A program made the position numbers and the translations under genes. Positions 1-8,882 of a DNA stretch of 51,716 nucleotides are shown here, piece after piece; within the stretch, counting starts at the first letter, position 1; the number at the start of each line of letters is the position of its first letter. Below the pieces are notes generated by a model. The model searched no databases and was not told the origin of the DNA. It was given only the letters and a program-made list of their open reading frames with translations. This stretch comes from Phormidesmis priestleyi BC1401 (GTDB lineage: Bacteria; Cyanobacteriota; Cyanobacteriia; Leptolyngbyales; Leptolyngbyaceae): assembly GCF_001650195.1 (NCBI RefSeq), contig NZ_LXYR01000037.1:1-51716 (forward strand), in the 5' to 3' direction.

Positions 1-324
1 CACCCATAGTTCATCTCATGCCAAACCTATTCCCTGATATCACTTCACTACTGAACAGGTACTAAGTTTGTAATAGTTGTTTACAAACACTCTCTTAGCT
101 CTCGTCGATCTTCCCAGATTGTTGAAGATGCTGCAAAGAATGCAAAAATATTGGCTTTCGCAAAGGTTATGGGTTGATCGATTGACTCACCCACCTAGAC
201 AGACGATGCTAACAGGTTGAGTGCTATGGTTAAAACCCGTGCTTAGTTATTTATCAACTGCCCAACAAGGCTGTGCGGCGGCGCTCCTGAGTCCACTGCA
301 TCTTAAATCTGTAAAATTCAGCGC
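1..324. other. Upstream non-coding region
   Basis: No convincing coding region is visible before the start at 325. The one notable structure is an inverted repeat at 66-88, with 8-base arms GTTTGTAA and TTACAAAC around a 7-base spacer. It could be an operator, but it is not assigned to any known regulator. The rest holds nothing I can identify. Confidence 0.5.
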
Positions 325-1794
325 ATGATCTGGTTATTCGTACTAGGACTGATTACCTACTTTATCGTGCAGAGAGTGACCGGGATCACTCGCACTCCGG
401 TTTGGGCATTATGGCTGGTTGCTATGATGCCTGCGTTTTCGATCACTGCTTGGGCACTGGCGTTTGGGACTCAGCGACGAATGCCGCTAGAGCTAGTTAT
501 TTTGCTGTTTGTGGGCTGTTTAGCGCTTTATCTTTACCTGATCCAAAAGGGGCGAATTGCTCCGACTTCGGCGATCGACTCCACTACCCCTCAAGTGCCA
601 TCTTCGACTCCTGAAAAGTCTGGTCAATCGACTTCGCGCCCGATCAACAAGGCAGAGGAGACGAGTTTACAAGGTTGTTTTCCGTGGTCAGTCTATTATT
701 TGCAGAATATTGACTATCGTCCACAAGCCGTAATTTGCCGAGGACAGCTACGCACCACGCCAGAAGTGGCTTATAAAACGATTCAAGAAAACGTTGAGGG
801 AAAGTTTGGCGATCGCTTCTATGTCGTGTTTCAAGAAGGAGTAGACAAAAAACCGTTCTTTGCGCTGGTGCCTAACTCTCAAGCCAGCATAGAGGCGAGA
901 CAAGATAGACGACTGACCCGTCCGGGCATTGCGCTGGGGCTAGCAGCAATGACGTTGCTGACCACTTTGCTAGCAGGGCTTGAGATTGCGAAAAAACAGG
1001 TCACGTTAGACCCTTCAGTATTGGTGCAGGGATTGCCCTATGCACTGGCGATTGTGGGATTTTTTGCTGTGCGATCGCTGGGCTGTTATTGGACGACTCG
1101 CCGCTATCATATCGCTGCAACGCTGCCCTACTTTATTCCAGTGATTCCCTTGCCTCTGCTGCCCTTGGGAACGGTGGGATCATTTATTCAGATTCGATCG
1201 CCGATTCCTCATCGCAAGGCGCTGTTTGATGTAGGCGTAGTTGGCGCACTAGCAGGATTCGCGATCGCGATCCCTCTCTTATATTGGGGCTTAGATCATT
1301 CGTCTGTAGTCGCTCTCCCGCCAAAGCCAGGAGCTGGGTTACTCAGCTTTGAGGCACTGAATCCCAAATATTCTCTAGTGCTGGCAGGGTTAGGAAAGTT
1401 GGCGCTGGGAAACCAGCTAGTAGCGGCGAAAGCAATCAATCTCCATCCGATCGCGGTCGCGGGCTGGATTGGAGTGCTGTTTAGCGCATTTAATCTGATG
1501 CCCGTCGGACAGTTAGATGGCGGACGGATGGTTCACGCCATGTTTGGGCAGCGCACGGGGGCGGCGATCGGGCAAGTTTCTCGACTGTTGCTGCTGATTC
1601 TCTCGTTTGCTCAACAACATCTGCTGCTGTGGGCAATCTTGCTGCTGCTGCTTCCCGCTACAGATGAGCCTGCGCTTAACGATATCACTGAGTTAGATAA
1701 TTCTCGCGATGTGGTCGGGCTTTTGGCTCTAGCTCTGGTGCTGCTGGTCATTTTACCTGCGCCCAAAGTTGTGTTGGCGTGGTTGAGCCTTTAG
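325..1794 (+). CDS. Site-2 protease family (EGY-like) membrane protein lacking HExxH
   Basis: This 489-residue polytopic protein belongs to the M50/EGY-like family. It resembles the protein at 44528-46018 throughout: hydrophobic N-terminus, soluble domain at about residues 120-190, then a multi-helix core. The core keeps the PYFIP segment, a RKALFDVG segment and the second-metal motif region LMPVGQLDGG with Asp398. At the HExxH position the protein reads R250-S-L-G-C254, whereas the paralogue reads HELGH, so both zinc-binding histidines and the catalytic glutamate are absent. It should be proteolytically inactive if the usual mechanism applies. Plant EGY3 is a known HExxH-less relative. A regulatory or scaffold role is inference. 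The stop codon directly abuts the next start codon, so it heads an operon with a DUF815 ATPase and a thioesterase. Confidence 0.85.
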   Translation: MIWLFVLGLITYFIVQRVTGITRTPVWALWLVAMMPAFSITAWALAFGTQRRMPLELVILLFVGCLALYLYLIQKGRIAPTSAIDSTTPQVPSSTPEKSGQSTSRPINKAEETSLQGCFPWSVYYLQNIDYRPQAVICRGQLRTTPEVAYKTIQENVEGKFGDRFYVVFQEGVDKKPFFALVPNSQASIEARQDRRLTRPGIALGLAAMTLLTTLLAGLEIAKKQVTLDPSVLVQGLPYALAIVGFFAVRSLGCYWTTRRYHIAATLPYFIPVIPLPLLPLGTVGSFIQIRSPIPHRKALFDVGVVGALAGFAIAIPLLYWGLDHSSVVALPPKPGAGLLSFEALNPKYSLVLAGLGKLALGNQLVAAKAINLHPIAVAGWIGVLFSAFNLMPVGQLDGGRMVHAMFGQRTGAAIGQVSRLLLLILSFAQQHLLLWAILLLLLPATDEPALNDITELDNSRDVVGLLALALVLLVILPAPKVVLAWLSL

Positions 1795-3087
1795 ATGATG
1801 AATACTCAAGTCACCTCGATTCAGGCGCTTCATCAGAATCTTCTTTCACTGCTGGTGTATCGGGAGGTTTTAGGAGATCGGGTCGGGCAAGCCTTTTTAG
1901 AGTTGTTGCAGTCGCTGATCCGGGCAGACAGTGCGATCGCGCTACAGGCTTATGGGTCGTGGTTTTCGGCATTGGCTGAACGCGGTCAGGGATGGCGAGA
2001 CTATTTGCTCGATCGACTTTTAACCGCAGAGAATTCTTTTTCACAACAGAAATCTGACGATTTACCGTCTGCTTTGATCGACGCTGTGAAACGAGACTTA
2101 CAAATCTTGCAGAGTCTCTACAAGTGTCGAAGTGAGCAGGTTTGTGAATGGGTTAGTCAACAGACTTCTGCTGAAAATTTGACGGCATGGTCAGATGAGT
2201 TGCTCCAAGAAAAAACTGCTGCGCCGCTCAAAGCTAAGCTGAAAACGATGCAGGATTGGGCAGACGCGGTAGACGAATTATCTGTTTACTATCGTGAATT
2301 TGGGACGGGAATCTTCGCGAAGTATCAAGCGTTTCGGTGGCAACGTGGGCAACTGGCGGCGATCGCGCACCCCGATTTGCAGCAGGCATCGGATCTGATT
2401 GGCTATGAGACTCAGCGCGAGATGCTGCTCAAAAACACAGAGTTCTTGCTGTCGGGGAAGTCGGCTTTGCACATCTTGCTCTACGGCAGCCGGGGATCGG
2501 GGAAATCTTCGCTCGTCAAGTCGCTGCTGCGGCAGTATGGCGATCGTCAGTTGCGTCTAATCGAAGTCGGCAAATCTGAACTCAAAGACTTGCCCGCGAT
2601 CGTCGAGCCGTTGCGAAATCTACCTCAAAAATTCATCATTTTTGTAGACGACCTCTCGTTTGAAGAAGATGACGATGCCTATAAAGCGCTGAAAGTTGTA
2701 TTGGAAGGCAATCTCACCGCGCGTCCTCAAAATGTTGTCGTGTATGCGACCTCAAACCGACGGCATTTAGTGCGCGAGTTTTTTGACGATCGTCCTCGCC
2801 CCAAAGATGCTGACGAAGTTCACCACTGGGACACAGTGCAGGAAAAATTATCGTTCAGCGATCGCTTCGGCTTAACGCTCACCTTTGAACCTGCGGATCA
2901 GGCGACTTACCTAAAAATGATTCATCACCTCGCACAGCAAGCGGGGATCACATTAGAGTCAGAAGATTTAGACTATCGCGCGTTGCAGTGGGCGACCCGA
3001 CACAACGGACGATCGGGCAGAACTGCCCGACAGTTTATCGATTTTCTCACTGCCGATTTAGCTCTATTTGAGCCATTTCATTCATGA
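1795..3087 (+). CDS. DUF815-family P-loop ATPase
   Basis: This 430-residue protein matches the DUF815 family of AAA-like ATPases, whose cellular role is not established. The N-terminal 200 residues look helical. The ATPase core has a Walker A motif GSRGSGKSS (G231-S239, K237) and a Walker B motif FIIFVDDL with D285 and D286. A following segment VVVYATSNRRHLV looks like sensor 1, and a helical lid lies toward the C-terminus. No membrane segment is apparent. Its start immediately follows the stop of the site-2-protease homologue, and its end overlaps the thioesterase start by four bases (ATGA), which suggests translational coupling. Context suggests that it acts with the membrane protein upstream, but this is inference. 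A second ATG at 1798 is an equally possible start. Confidence 0.85.
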   Translation: MMNTQVTSIQALHQNLLSLLVYREVLGDRVGQAFLELLQSLIRADSAIALQAYGSWFSALAERGQGWRDYLLDRLLTAENSFSQQKSDDLPSALIDAVKRDLQILQSLYKCRSEQVCEWVSQQTSAENLTAWSDELLQEKTAAPLKAKLKTMQDWADAVDELSVYYREFGTGIFAKYQAFRWQRGQLAAIAHPDLQQASDLIGYETQREMLLKNTEFLLSGKSALHILLYGSRGSGKSSLVKSLLRQYGDRQLRLIEVGKSELKDLPAIVEPLRNLPQKFIIFVDDLSFEEDDDAYKALKVVLEGNLTARPQNVVVYATSNRRHLVREFFDDRPRPKDADEVHHWDTVQEKLSFSDRFGLTLTFEPADQATYLKMIHHLAQQAGITLESEDLDYRALQWATRHNGRSGRTARQFIDFLTADLALFEPFHS

Positions 3088-3485
3088 CCCAAATCTATCA
3101 GCGAACGGTGCGCTTTGAAGATACTGATGCGGCTGGCGTTGTTTATTTTGCCAATGTCTTAAAGATCTGCCACGAAGCCTATGAAGAAATTTTAATCACA
3201 GCAGGATTTGATCTCAAATCATTTTTTCGAGATTCTGATGTTGCAGTTCCCATTATTCATGCCGATGTTGATTTTTTTCGACCGTTGCACTGTGGCGATC
3301 GCTTATCGGTACAAATCAGTCCCCATCCCATTAACGACAGCGAGTTTGAAATTATTTATGAGATTAGTTTAGTGGGGTTCGATCGTCCTGCTAGTCGAGC
3401 GCTGACTCGTCATGTGTGCATTGATCCAGTAGGTCGATCGCGAAAAGAGTTGCCTCCTAAATTACGGCAGTGGGTACAACACTGA
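3084..3485 (+). CDS. Hotdog-fold acyl-CoA thioesterase, likely DHNA-CoA hydrolase
   Basis: This 133-residue protein is of the 4-hydroxybenzoyl-CoA thioesterase type. The active-site signature FEDTDAAGVVYFANVL at residues 11-26 contains the likely catalytic Asp15. Length and sequence fit the cyanobacterial 1,4-dihydroxy-2-naphthoyl-CoA hydrolases (Synechocystis slr0204 type), which release DHNA for phylloquinone synthesis. That assignment is by family resemblance, and substrate specificity is not proven by the motif. It is the last gene of a three-gene set and overlaps the DUF815 gene by four bases. No functional link between phylloquinone synthesis and the two upstream genes is obvious. Confidence 0.8.
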   Translation: MTQIYQRTVRFEDTDAAGVVYFANVLKICHEAYEEILITAGFDLKSFFRDSDVAVPIIHADVDFFRPLHCGDRLSVQISPHPINDSEFEIIYEISLVGFDRPASRALTRHVCIDPVGRSRKELPPKLRQWVQH

Positions 3486-3736
3486 CTCGGTTGTGCAGGA
3501 ACGCGATCGGAAATGTCTCTACACAACATCTGTTTAGATTTTTGCCTACTCATAGAATAACCTGGCACGTTTTTCTTTCATCTGCTAAACTATGCGTAGT
3601 CATAACGACTTCATTCTAGGGGTTGTTCCACGTCTCATCTCTCTTGACATAGGCAAGGTTGCTTTAACTTCTGCAAACTAAGGGGTGAAGCACTCTCGTC
3701 ACAAACGTTTTTTATTCACAGACAGGAACAGTAACC
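3486..3736. other. Intergenic region upstream of the FMN reductase
   Basis: This 251-base spacer between two same-strand genes probably carries the promoter of the FMN reductase gene. A Shine-Dalgarno-like AGGAA lies about 10 bases before the ATG at 3737. I see no strong terminator hairpin and no small coding region. Confidence 0.4.
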
Positions 3737-4282
3737 ATGGTTAAGATTGCTGCAATTGGAGGGAGCTTACGATCGGGTTCCTCTACTTATTTAGCTCTTC
3801 AGCAAGCCGTCGATCGTCTCACGGCTTTGGGTGCCGAGGTCACACTGCTTGATTTGCGAACAATGAATCTGCCATTTTGCGATGGCGGAGATGACTATGC
3901 GGGATATCCCGATGTCAAGCGGCTGCAAGATGTTGTTAAAGAAGCAGACGCGATCGTGTTAGTCAGTCCCGAATATCACGGCAGCGTTAGTGGAGTGTTG
4001 AAAAACGCTCTTGACTTGATGGGCTTTGAAGAAATGGCAGGCAAAATCACTGGGCTAATCAGCGTCTTAGGCGGACAGGCAAACAGCAACGCCCTAAATG
4101 ATTTGCGCGTCATTATGCGGTGGGTCAATGCGTGGGTGATTCCTGAACAAATCGGCATCGCGCAGGCGTGGAAAGCCTTTGGTGACGATGGCAAACTGCT
4201 AGATGAAAAACTTGCTGAACGGTTCGATCGCTTCGCTCAAAGCCTCGTGGACAACACGCGCAAGATTCGTGGCGTAAATTAG
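3737..4282 (+). CDS. NAD(P)H-dependent FMN reductase family oxidoreductase
   Basis: This 181-residue cytosolic flavodoxin-fold enzyme belongs to the NADPH-dependent FMN reductase family (SsuE/chromate reductase/azoreductase-like). The FMN phosphate-binding loop GGSLRSGSSTY is at residues 8-18. The second family motif SPEYHGSVSGVLKNALD follows at about residues 76-92. Such enzymes pass electrons from NAD(P)H through FMN to quinones, metals or free flavin, and the substrate cannot be read from sequence. The pepF gene starts 23 bases downstream and is probably co-transcribed, although no biochemical link is evident. Confidence 0.85.
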   Translation: MVKIAAIGGSLRSGSSTYLALQQAVDRLTALGAEVTLLDLRTMNLPFCDGGDDYAGYPDVKRLQDVVKEADAIVLVSPEYHGSVSGVLKNALDLMGFEEMAGKITGLISVLGGQANSNALNDLRVIMRWVNAWVIPEQIGIAQAWKAFGDDGKLLDEKLAERFDRFAQSLVDNTRKIRGVN

Positions 4283-4305
4283 AAATAAACTCAGGAGTTT
4301 TTAAG

Positions 4306-6120
4306 ATGACATCAGCGATCGTGACTTCCCAAAATCCAATCGATAGCCCTCAAGAGTGGGACTTGTCTGACCTCTATCAAGGATTTGATGATCCTAAATT
4401 AGAGCAAGATTTAGAGAGTCTGCAACAAGAAGCCGCAGACTTTCGCAGCCAGTTTCGCGGCAAGGTGACGGGGCTAATGCCAGAGCAGTTGGCGACGTGT
4501 CTTAAGACTTTGGAAGCGATCGCTGAAAAATCGGGCGTTCTCTACGCGTTTCCGTCGCTGATCTTTTCTGCTGACACTCGCAGCGCTGAGGCAAAACAGT
4601 TTTTAGACAAAGTGATGGAAGCCCTAACGGGAGTCGAGAATCAGCTTTTATTCTTTGACTTAGAGTTGCAAACTTTAGAAGCTGGGCAGTTTGACGCATT
4701 CCAAAATTCAGCCCCGTTAGCACCCTATCGCCACTATTTGAGCCAAATCGCCAAATATCGTCCGCACACGCTGTCAGAAGACGTTGAGCAGACTCGCAAC
4801 CAAGATAGTTTGACCGGAAGGCAGGCATTTATTCAACTGAGATCGGTGCATCTCGGCGAACAGCAGTATGAATCGGTCACGACTCCAGACGGCAAAACTG
4901 CCACCACAGAAGCTGATTTAGGGGCGCTGCTTTTTCATCCAGATGCCGAAACTCGCTATGCCGCCTATCAGTCGGTTCGCAAGGTGATGAATCAGCACAA
5001 CTCGCTCTATGGTTTCATTTTGAATACCGTCGCACAAGATCACAAGATCGAAAATCAGATGCGACGCTATGACTCGACGCTGCACAAGCAACTGATCGCC
5101 GATGAAGTCTCGGAGCCAGTGTTTCGCGCCATTATGGAAGGAACTCGCAGCCGCTTTGACTTATTCCAGCGCTATTATCGACTCAAGGGAGCAGCGATCG
5201 GGCAAAAAATTCGCACCTGTGACGTGTATGCGCCGTGGACAACAGGTGACGAGCAAATCGCGCCCATTCCTTATAAAGCGGGAGTCGAGACACTGATCGC
5301 TGCGTTAGAGCAGTTTGATGTCAACTACGCCCGTCGCGCCGAAGAATTCTTTTTGAACAACTGGGTCGATGCCAAAGTCCGGCAGGGCAAGCGGGGCGGA
5401 GCCTTTTGCGCCTACACTTACGGCAGACACAGCTATTTATTGCTCTCTTACACCGACGATTACAATTCGCTGTTTACACTCGCACACGAGATGGGTCACG
5501 GGCTGCACTTTGCCTGGATCGACGATCGTCAAACCTATTTCAACAGCAATCCGCCGATGGTGTTGGCAGAAATCGCGTCCACATTCAACGAGTTGCTGTT
5601 GCTAGATTATTTGCTCAAACAGGCAAAAGACGACAAAGCGCTGACCAAATCTCTGATTACTCGCCAATTAGAAGATCAGTTAAATCTGCTGTTTAGACAA
5701 AGCACGATTAGCCGATTGGAGTTAGCGGTGCACGATCGGGCGACTCAGGGCAGTTTTAATCACGAGTTTGTCAATGAAGAGTGGACAAAACTCTATCAAG
5801 AACTCTGTGGCGATGCAGTGGAAGTCTTGCCAGAGCATCAATATGATTGGGCGCGGATTGGTCACATTTACTTCAAGCCGTTTTATTGCTATCAATACAC
5901 TGCGTCGAATATCGTCAGTTTGGCATGTTACAAAAAATATCTTGAAGTCGGCAAAGAGTTCATTCCTGGCTATCTGGAGCTATTAGCGGCTGGCGGTAGT
6001 TTGGATCAAGTAGCAGCCCTGCGTCAATTTGTGGGGGTTGACCTCGAAGATCCTGAGACAATTCGCGGAGCGCTGACTTATGTTGAAACGCTGTTAGATC
6101 AGCTTCAGTCAACTCTTTAA
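4306..6120 (+). CDS. pepF: M3-family oligoendopeptidase (PepF type)
   Basis: This 604-residue zinc metallopeptidase of family M3 is a full-length PepF-type enzyme that degrades peptides in the cytoplasm. The zinc site is intact: HEMGH at residues 394-398, with His394, catalytic Glu395 and His398, and the third ligand Glu422 in LAEIASTFNE. The downstream tyrosine/histidine-rich region around GHIYFKPFYCYQY, which shapes substrate binding in M3 enzymes, is also present. A good ribosome-binding site (CAGGAG) lies 8 to 13 bases before the ATG. The end is followed by a strong nested hairpin at 6151-6189. Confidence 0.92.
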   Translation: MTSAIVTSQNPIDSPQEWDLSDLYQGFDDPKLEQDLESLQQEAADFRSQFRGKVTGLMPEQLATCLKTLEAIAEKSGVLYAFPSLIFSADTRSAEAKQFLDKVMEALTGVENQLLFFDLELQTLEAGQFDAFQNSAPLAPYRHYLSQIAKYRPHTLSEDVEQTRNQDSLTGRQAFIQLRSVHLGEQQYESVTTPDGKTATTEADLGALLFHPDAETRYAAYQSVRKVMNQHNSLYGFILNTVAQDHKIENQMRRYDSTLHKQLIADEVSEPVFRAIMEGTRSRFDLFQRYYRLKGAAIGQKIRTCDVYAPWTTGDEQIAPIPYKAGVETLIAALEQFDVNYARRAEEFFLNNWVDAKVRQGKRGGAFCAYTYGRHSYLLLSYTDDYNSLFTLAHEMGHGLHFAWIDDRQTYFNSNPPMVLAEIASTFNELLLLDYLLKQAKDDKALTKSLITRQLEDQLNLLFRQSTISRLELAVHDRATQGSFNHEFVNEEWTKLYQELCGDAVEVLPEHQYDWARIGHIYFKPFYCYQYTASNIVSLACYKKYLEVGKEFIPGYLELLAAGGSLDQVAALRQFVGVDLEDPETIRGALTYVETLLDQLQSTL

Positions 6121-6150
6121 CGAACAATATCCACTTCTACGCTCGCCTTG

Positions 6151-6189
6151 AGTAGGGAAATCCGATCTTAGCGATCGGCAAACCCTACT
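6151..6189. terminator. Nested perfect hairpin between pepF and htpG
   Basis: Outer arms AGTAGGG (6151-6157) and CCCTACT (6183-6189) enclose a symmetric four-by-four internal loop. Inside are inner arms CCGATC (6162-6167) and GATCGG (6173-6178) with a five-base loop. There is no long T tract, so it could be a cyanobacterial-type terminator of pepF, a processing site or a leader structure of htpG. Confidence 0.5.
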
Positions 6190-6263
6190 GATTACAATGA
6201 AGGCGATTGGGTCATCCTCGTCCAAAATAGGGCTGAGGTCTTTTGAGTAACCAGGACTAGACT

Positions 6264-8276
6264 ATGACAACGATTTTGGAACAGGGGAATATCAGTATTC
6301 ATACTGAGAATATTTTTCCGATTATCAAGAAGTGGCTCTACTCCGACCACGAGATTTTCTTGAGAGAGCTGGTGTCTAACGCGGTCGATGCCATTCAAAA
6401 ACTCAAGATGGTGTCAACCTCGGATGAGTTTTTGGGCGAGCTGGGCGAACCGGAGATTGTGATCACGATCGACTCCGAAAACAAAACCCTGGCAGTCTCC
6501 GATAACGGCATCGGCATGACCGCCGACGAGGTGAAGAAATATATCAACCAAGTCGCCTTCTCTAGCGCCGAAGAGTTCGTCGAGAAATATAAAGCCGTTG
6601 GCGATCAGCAGATCATTGGGCACTTCGGATTGGGTTTCTACTCATCGTTCATGGTGGCGAAAGTTGTCACGATCGACACGCTATCCTACAAAGCCGACTC
6701 GCAGGCGGTCAACTGGTCTTGTGATGGCTCGACTGAGTTTAAGTTGTCAGAAGGCGATTGTCCCACTCGCGGCACGACCGTTACCCTGGCACTGCAAGAC
6801 GAAGAACACGAGTATGCAGAACCCTATCGAATTCGGCAACTGATCAAAACCTACTGTGACTTTCTGCCCGTCTCGATCAAGTTAGAGGTGATCGAGCCAC
6901 TCAAAGAAGGGGAAGAACCCAAAGCGATCGAGCAGATCAACCGCCAAAAAGCCCCCTGGAAAGAGTCGCCCAAAAATCTCACGACTGAAGACTATTTAGA
7001 GTTTTATCGCTACCTCTATCCGTTTCAAGAAGAGCCGCTGCTGTGGGTGCATCTCAACACCGACTTTCCGTTCATCGTCAACGGCATTCTTTACTTCCCG
7101 AAGCTCAAGCCCGATGTTGATGTGTCTAAAGGACAGATCAAACTGTTTTGCAATCAGGTGTTTGTCAGCGAAAACTGTGAGGAAGTGATTCCCAAGTTTC
7201 TGCTGCCGCTGCGAGGGGTTGTCGATAGCGCCGACATTCCGCTCAACGTGTCGCGGAGCTTTTTGCAGAACGATCGCACCGTGCGCCGCATCGCAGACTA
7301 CATTGCCAAGAAAGTTGGCGATCGCTTAAAGGAACTGTATCGCGACGATCGAGAGCAATATATCCGATCGTGGCAAGACTTAGGCACCTTTGTTAAATTT
7401 GGCTCAATTAACGATGACAAATTCAAAAAGCAAGTCGAAGATATTCTGATCTATCGCACTACAGCGAATCTGGTCGATGACGCTCCTAAAATAGAAGTGC
7501 AAACGCCAGATGGAGATGCTTGGCAAGATACTTCTAACGCAGTCAACAACACTGTAGACGGCAGATCGTACACGACGCTCAAAGAATATCTAGAACGCAA
7601 CAAAGAACGCCACGAGAATCGCGTTTTTTACTGCACCGATGAGGTCACTCAGGCAACCTATGTGCAGCTTCACACCAGTCAGGGCTTAGAAGTTCTGTTT
7701 ATGGACTCGTTCATCGACAGTCACTTTGTCAGCTTCCTAGAGCGAGAATATTCGCAGGTGCAGTTTGCACGAGTGGATGCCGAACTAGATGACACGCTAA
7801 TCGACAAAGAGCAGTCTGAAATTGTCGACCCTAAAACCAATCAGACTCGCAGCGAACAAGTCAAAGAACTGTTCAAGAAAGCGCTCAACAAGCCGAAGCT
7901 AATCATTCGCACTGAGGCACTTAAAGGAGACGACCCCGCCAGCACGCCCCCCGCGATGGTTCTTTTACCTGAGCAACTGCGCCGGATGCAGGAAATGAAT
8001 GCGCTGATGCAGCAGCAAAATATTCAGTTCCCTGAAGAACACATTTTGTTAGTCAATACGACTCATCCGATGATTCAAAACTTGATTAACCTGAGTCAAG
8101 GCGCGATCGTCACCGAGGGTCAATCTCCGTCAGCAGAACTCGCCAACATGATTTGTCATCATGTTTATGATCTGGCGTTGATGGCACAAAAAGGGTTTGA
8201 TGCCGATGGCATGAAAGCATTTGTAGAGCGATCGAACCAGGTGCTAACTAAACTCACCGATCGGGCAACTCACTAA
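6264..8276 (+). CDS. htpG: Molecular chaperone HtpG (Hsp90)
   Basis: This 670-residue HtpG is a cytosolic ATP-dependent chaperone, important in cyanobacteria under heat, light and oxidative stress. The N-terminal ATP-binding domain shows the GHKL signatures: LRELVSNAVDAIQK (with the catalytic Glu and Mg-binding Asn), DNGIGM and GHFGLGFYSSFMV. The middle domain has the conserved segment NVSRSFLQNDR, and the C-terminal dimerisation domain follows. Length is usual for the family. The ATG at 6264 gives the expected N-terminus, with a GGA-containing ribosome-binding region upstream. No CIRCE-type operator was recognised in the 143-base upstream spacer. Confidence 0.97.
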   Translation: MTTILEQGNISIHTENIFPIIKKWLYSDHEIFLRELVSNAVDAIQKLKMVSTSDEFLGELGEPEIVITIDSENKTLAVSDNGIGMTADEVKKYINQVAFSSAEEFVEKYKAVGDQQIIGHFGLGFYSSFMVAKVVTIDTLSYKADSQAVNWSCDGSTEFKLSEGDCPTRGTTVTLALQDEEHEYAEPYRIRQLIKTYCDFLPVSIKLEVIEPLKEGEEPKAIEQINRQKAPWKESPKNLTTEDYLEFYRYLYPFQEEPLLWVHLNTDFPFIVNGILYFPKLKPDVDVSKGQIKLFCNQVFVSENCEEVIPKFLLPLRGVVDSADIPLNVSRSFLQNDRTVRRIADYIAKKVGDRLKELYRDDREQYIRSWQDLGTFVKFGSINDDKFKKQVEDILIYRTTANLVDDAPKIEVQTPDGDAWQDTSNAVNNTVDGRSYTTLKEYLERNKERHENRVFYCTDEVTQATYVQLHTSQGLEVLFMDSFIDSHFVSFLEREYSQVQFARVDAELDDTLIDKEQSEIVDPKTNQTRSEQVKELFKKALNKPKLIIRTEALKGDDPASTPPAMVLLPEQLRRMQEMNALMQQQNIQFPEEHILLVNTTHPMIQNLINLSQGAIVTEGQSPSAELANMICHHVYDLALMAQKGFDADGMKAFVERSNQVLTKLTDRATH

Positions 8277-8288
8277 TCTCTGATCCAT

Positions 8289-8320
8289 AGTCCGTAGTGA
8301 TGTCATTGTCATTACGGACT
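8289..8320. terminator. Hairpin between convergent htpG and ssb
   Basis: A 12-base-pair stem with one G-T wobble (arms 8289-8300 and 8309-8320) has an eight-base loop. It sits between the 3' ends of htpG and the SSB gene, so it could end transcription from both sides. No clear T tract follows. Confidence 0.5.
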
Positions 8321-8399
8321 TGTAGAAAATCAATTACTTCAACGTTAGTGCCCGACTCCATTCAGGAATCGCGGCAATTTTTTTACCCCTATCCCTCAA

Positions 8400-8882
8400 C
8401 TAAAACGGAATATCATCCAGTTCAGGCTGGTCGATCGGGGCAGGTGCCGCTGGAGCTTTAGCCGTCGTGGTCTTTGCTCGTGGAGTTGCCGCAGGTTTCG
8501 CAGATTGAGTGGCCGCAGGTTGAGCCGCTGGCTGAGACACCGCTCCCGTAGGCGCACTCGCCGTTGTGCGAATATCGCCCCCATCCAAGGTGTAGATCTT
8601 CTGCACCGTCATTTCTGCGGTCTTTTCTTTAAAGCCTTCGGGACGCTCGATCGTGTTCATCGTTAAGCGACCGTCGATGATCACCCGATCGCCCACATGA
8701 TAGTTTGCCTGAATGTCTTGCGCGATGTTGCCCCATCCCACGACCTTCAGCGTCACCGGAGGCTCTTCGGGGCGCAACCCGGCAAATTGGACGCGCATCT
8801 CAGCGATCGGCGTTTGATTATCGGGCGTAAAGCGGAGTTGAGGATCTTGAATGACCTCTGCCATCAGGATGCAGTTATTCAT
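8400..8882 (-). CDS. ssb: Single-stranded DNA-binding protein
   Basis: This 160-residue SSB has an N-terminal OB fold (residues 1-105; begins MNNCILMAEVIQDPQLRF) and a flexible Pro/Ala/Gln/Lys-rich linker. It ends in DDIPF, the acidic-hydrophobic tail through which SSB recruits repair and replication partners. I chose the ATG at 8880-8882 because it matches the family N-terminus and has an AAAGGA ribosome-binding site. The upstream in-frame extension of 24 residues is unlike the family. The gene is convergent with htpG. Confidence 0.9.
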   Translation of the reverse strand: MNNCILMAEVIQDPQLRFTPDNQTPIAEMRVQFAGLRPEEPPVTLKVVGWGNIAQDIQANYHVGDRVIIDGRLTMNTIERPEGFKEKTAEMTVQKIYTLDGGDIRTTASAPTGAVSQPAAQPAATQSAKPAATPRAKTTTAKAPAAPAPIDQPELDDIPF

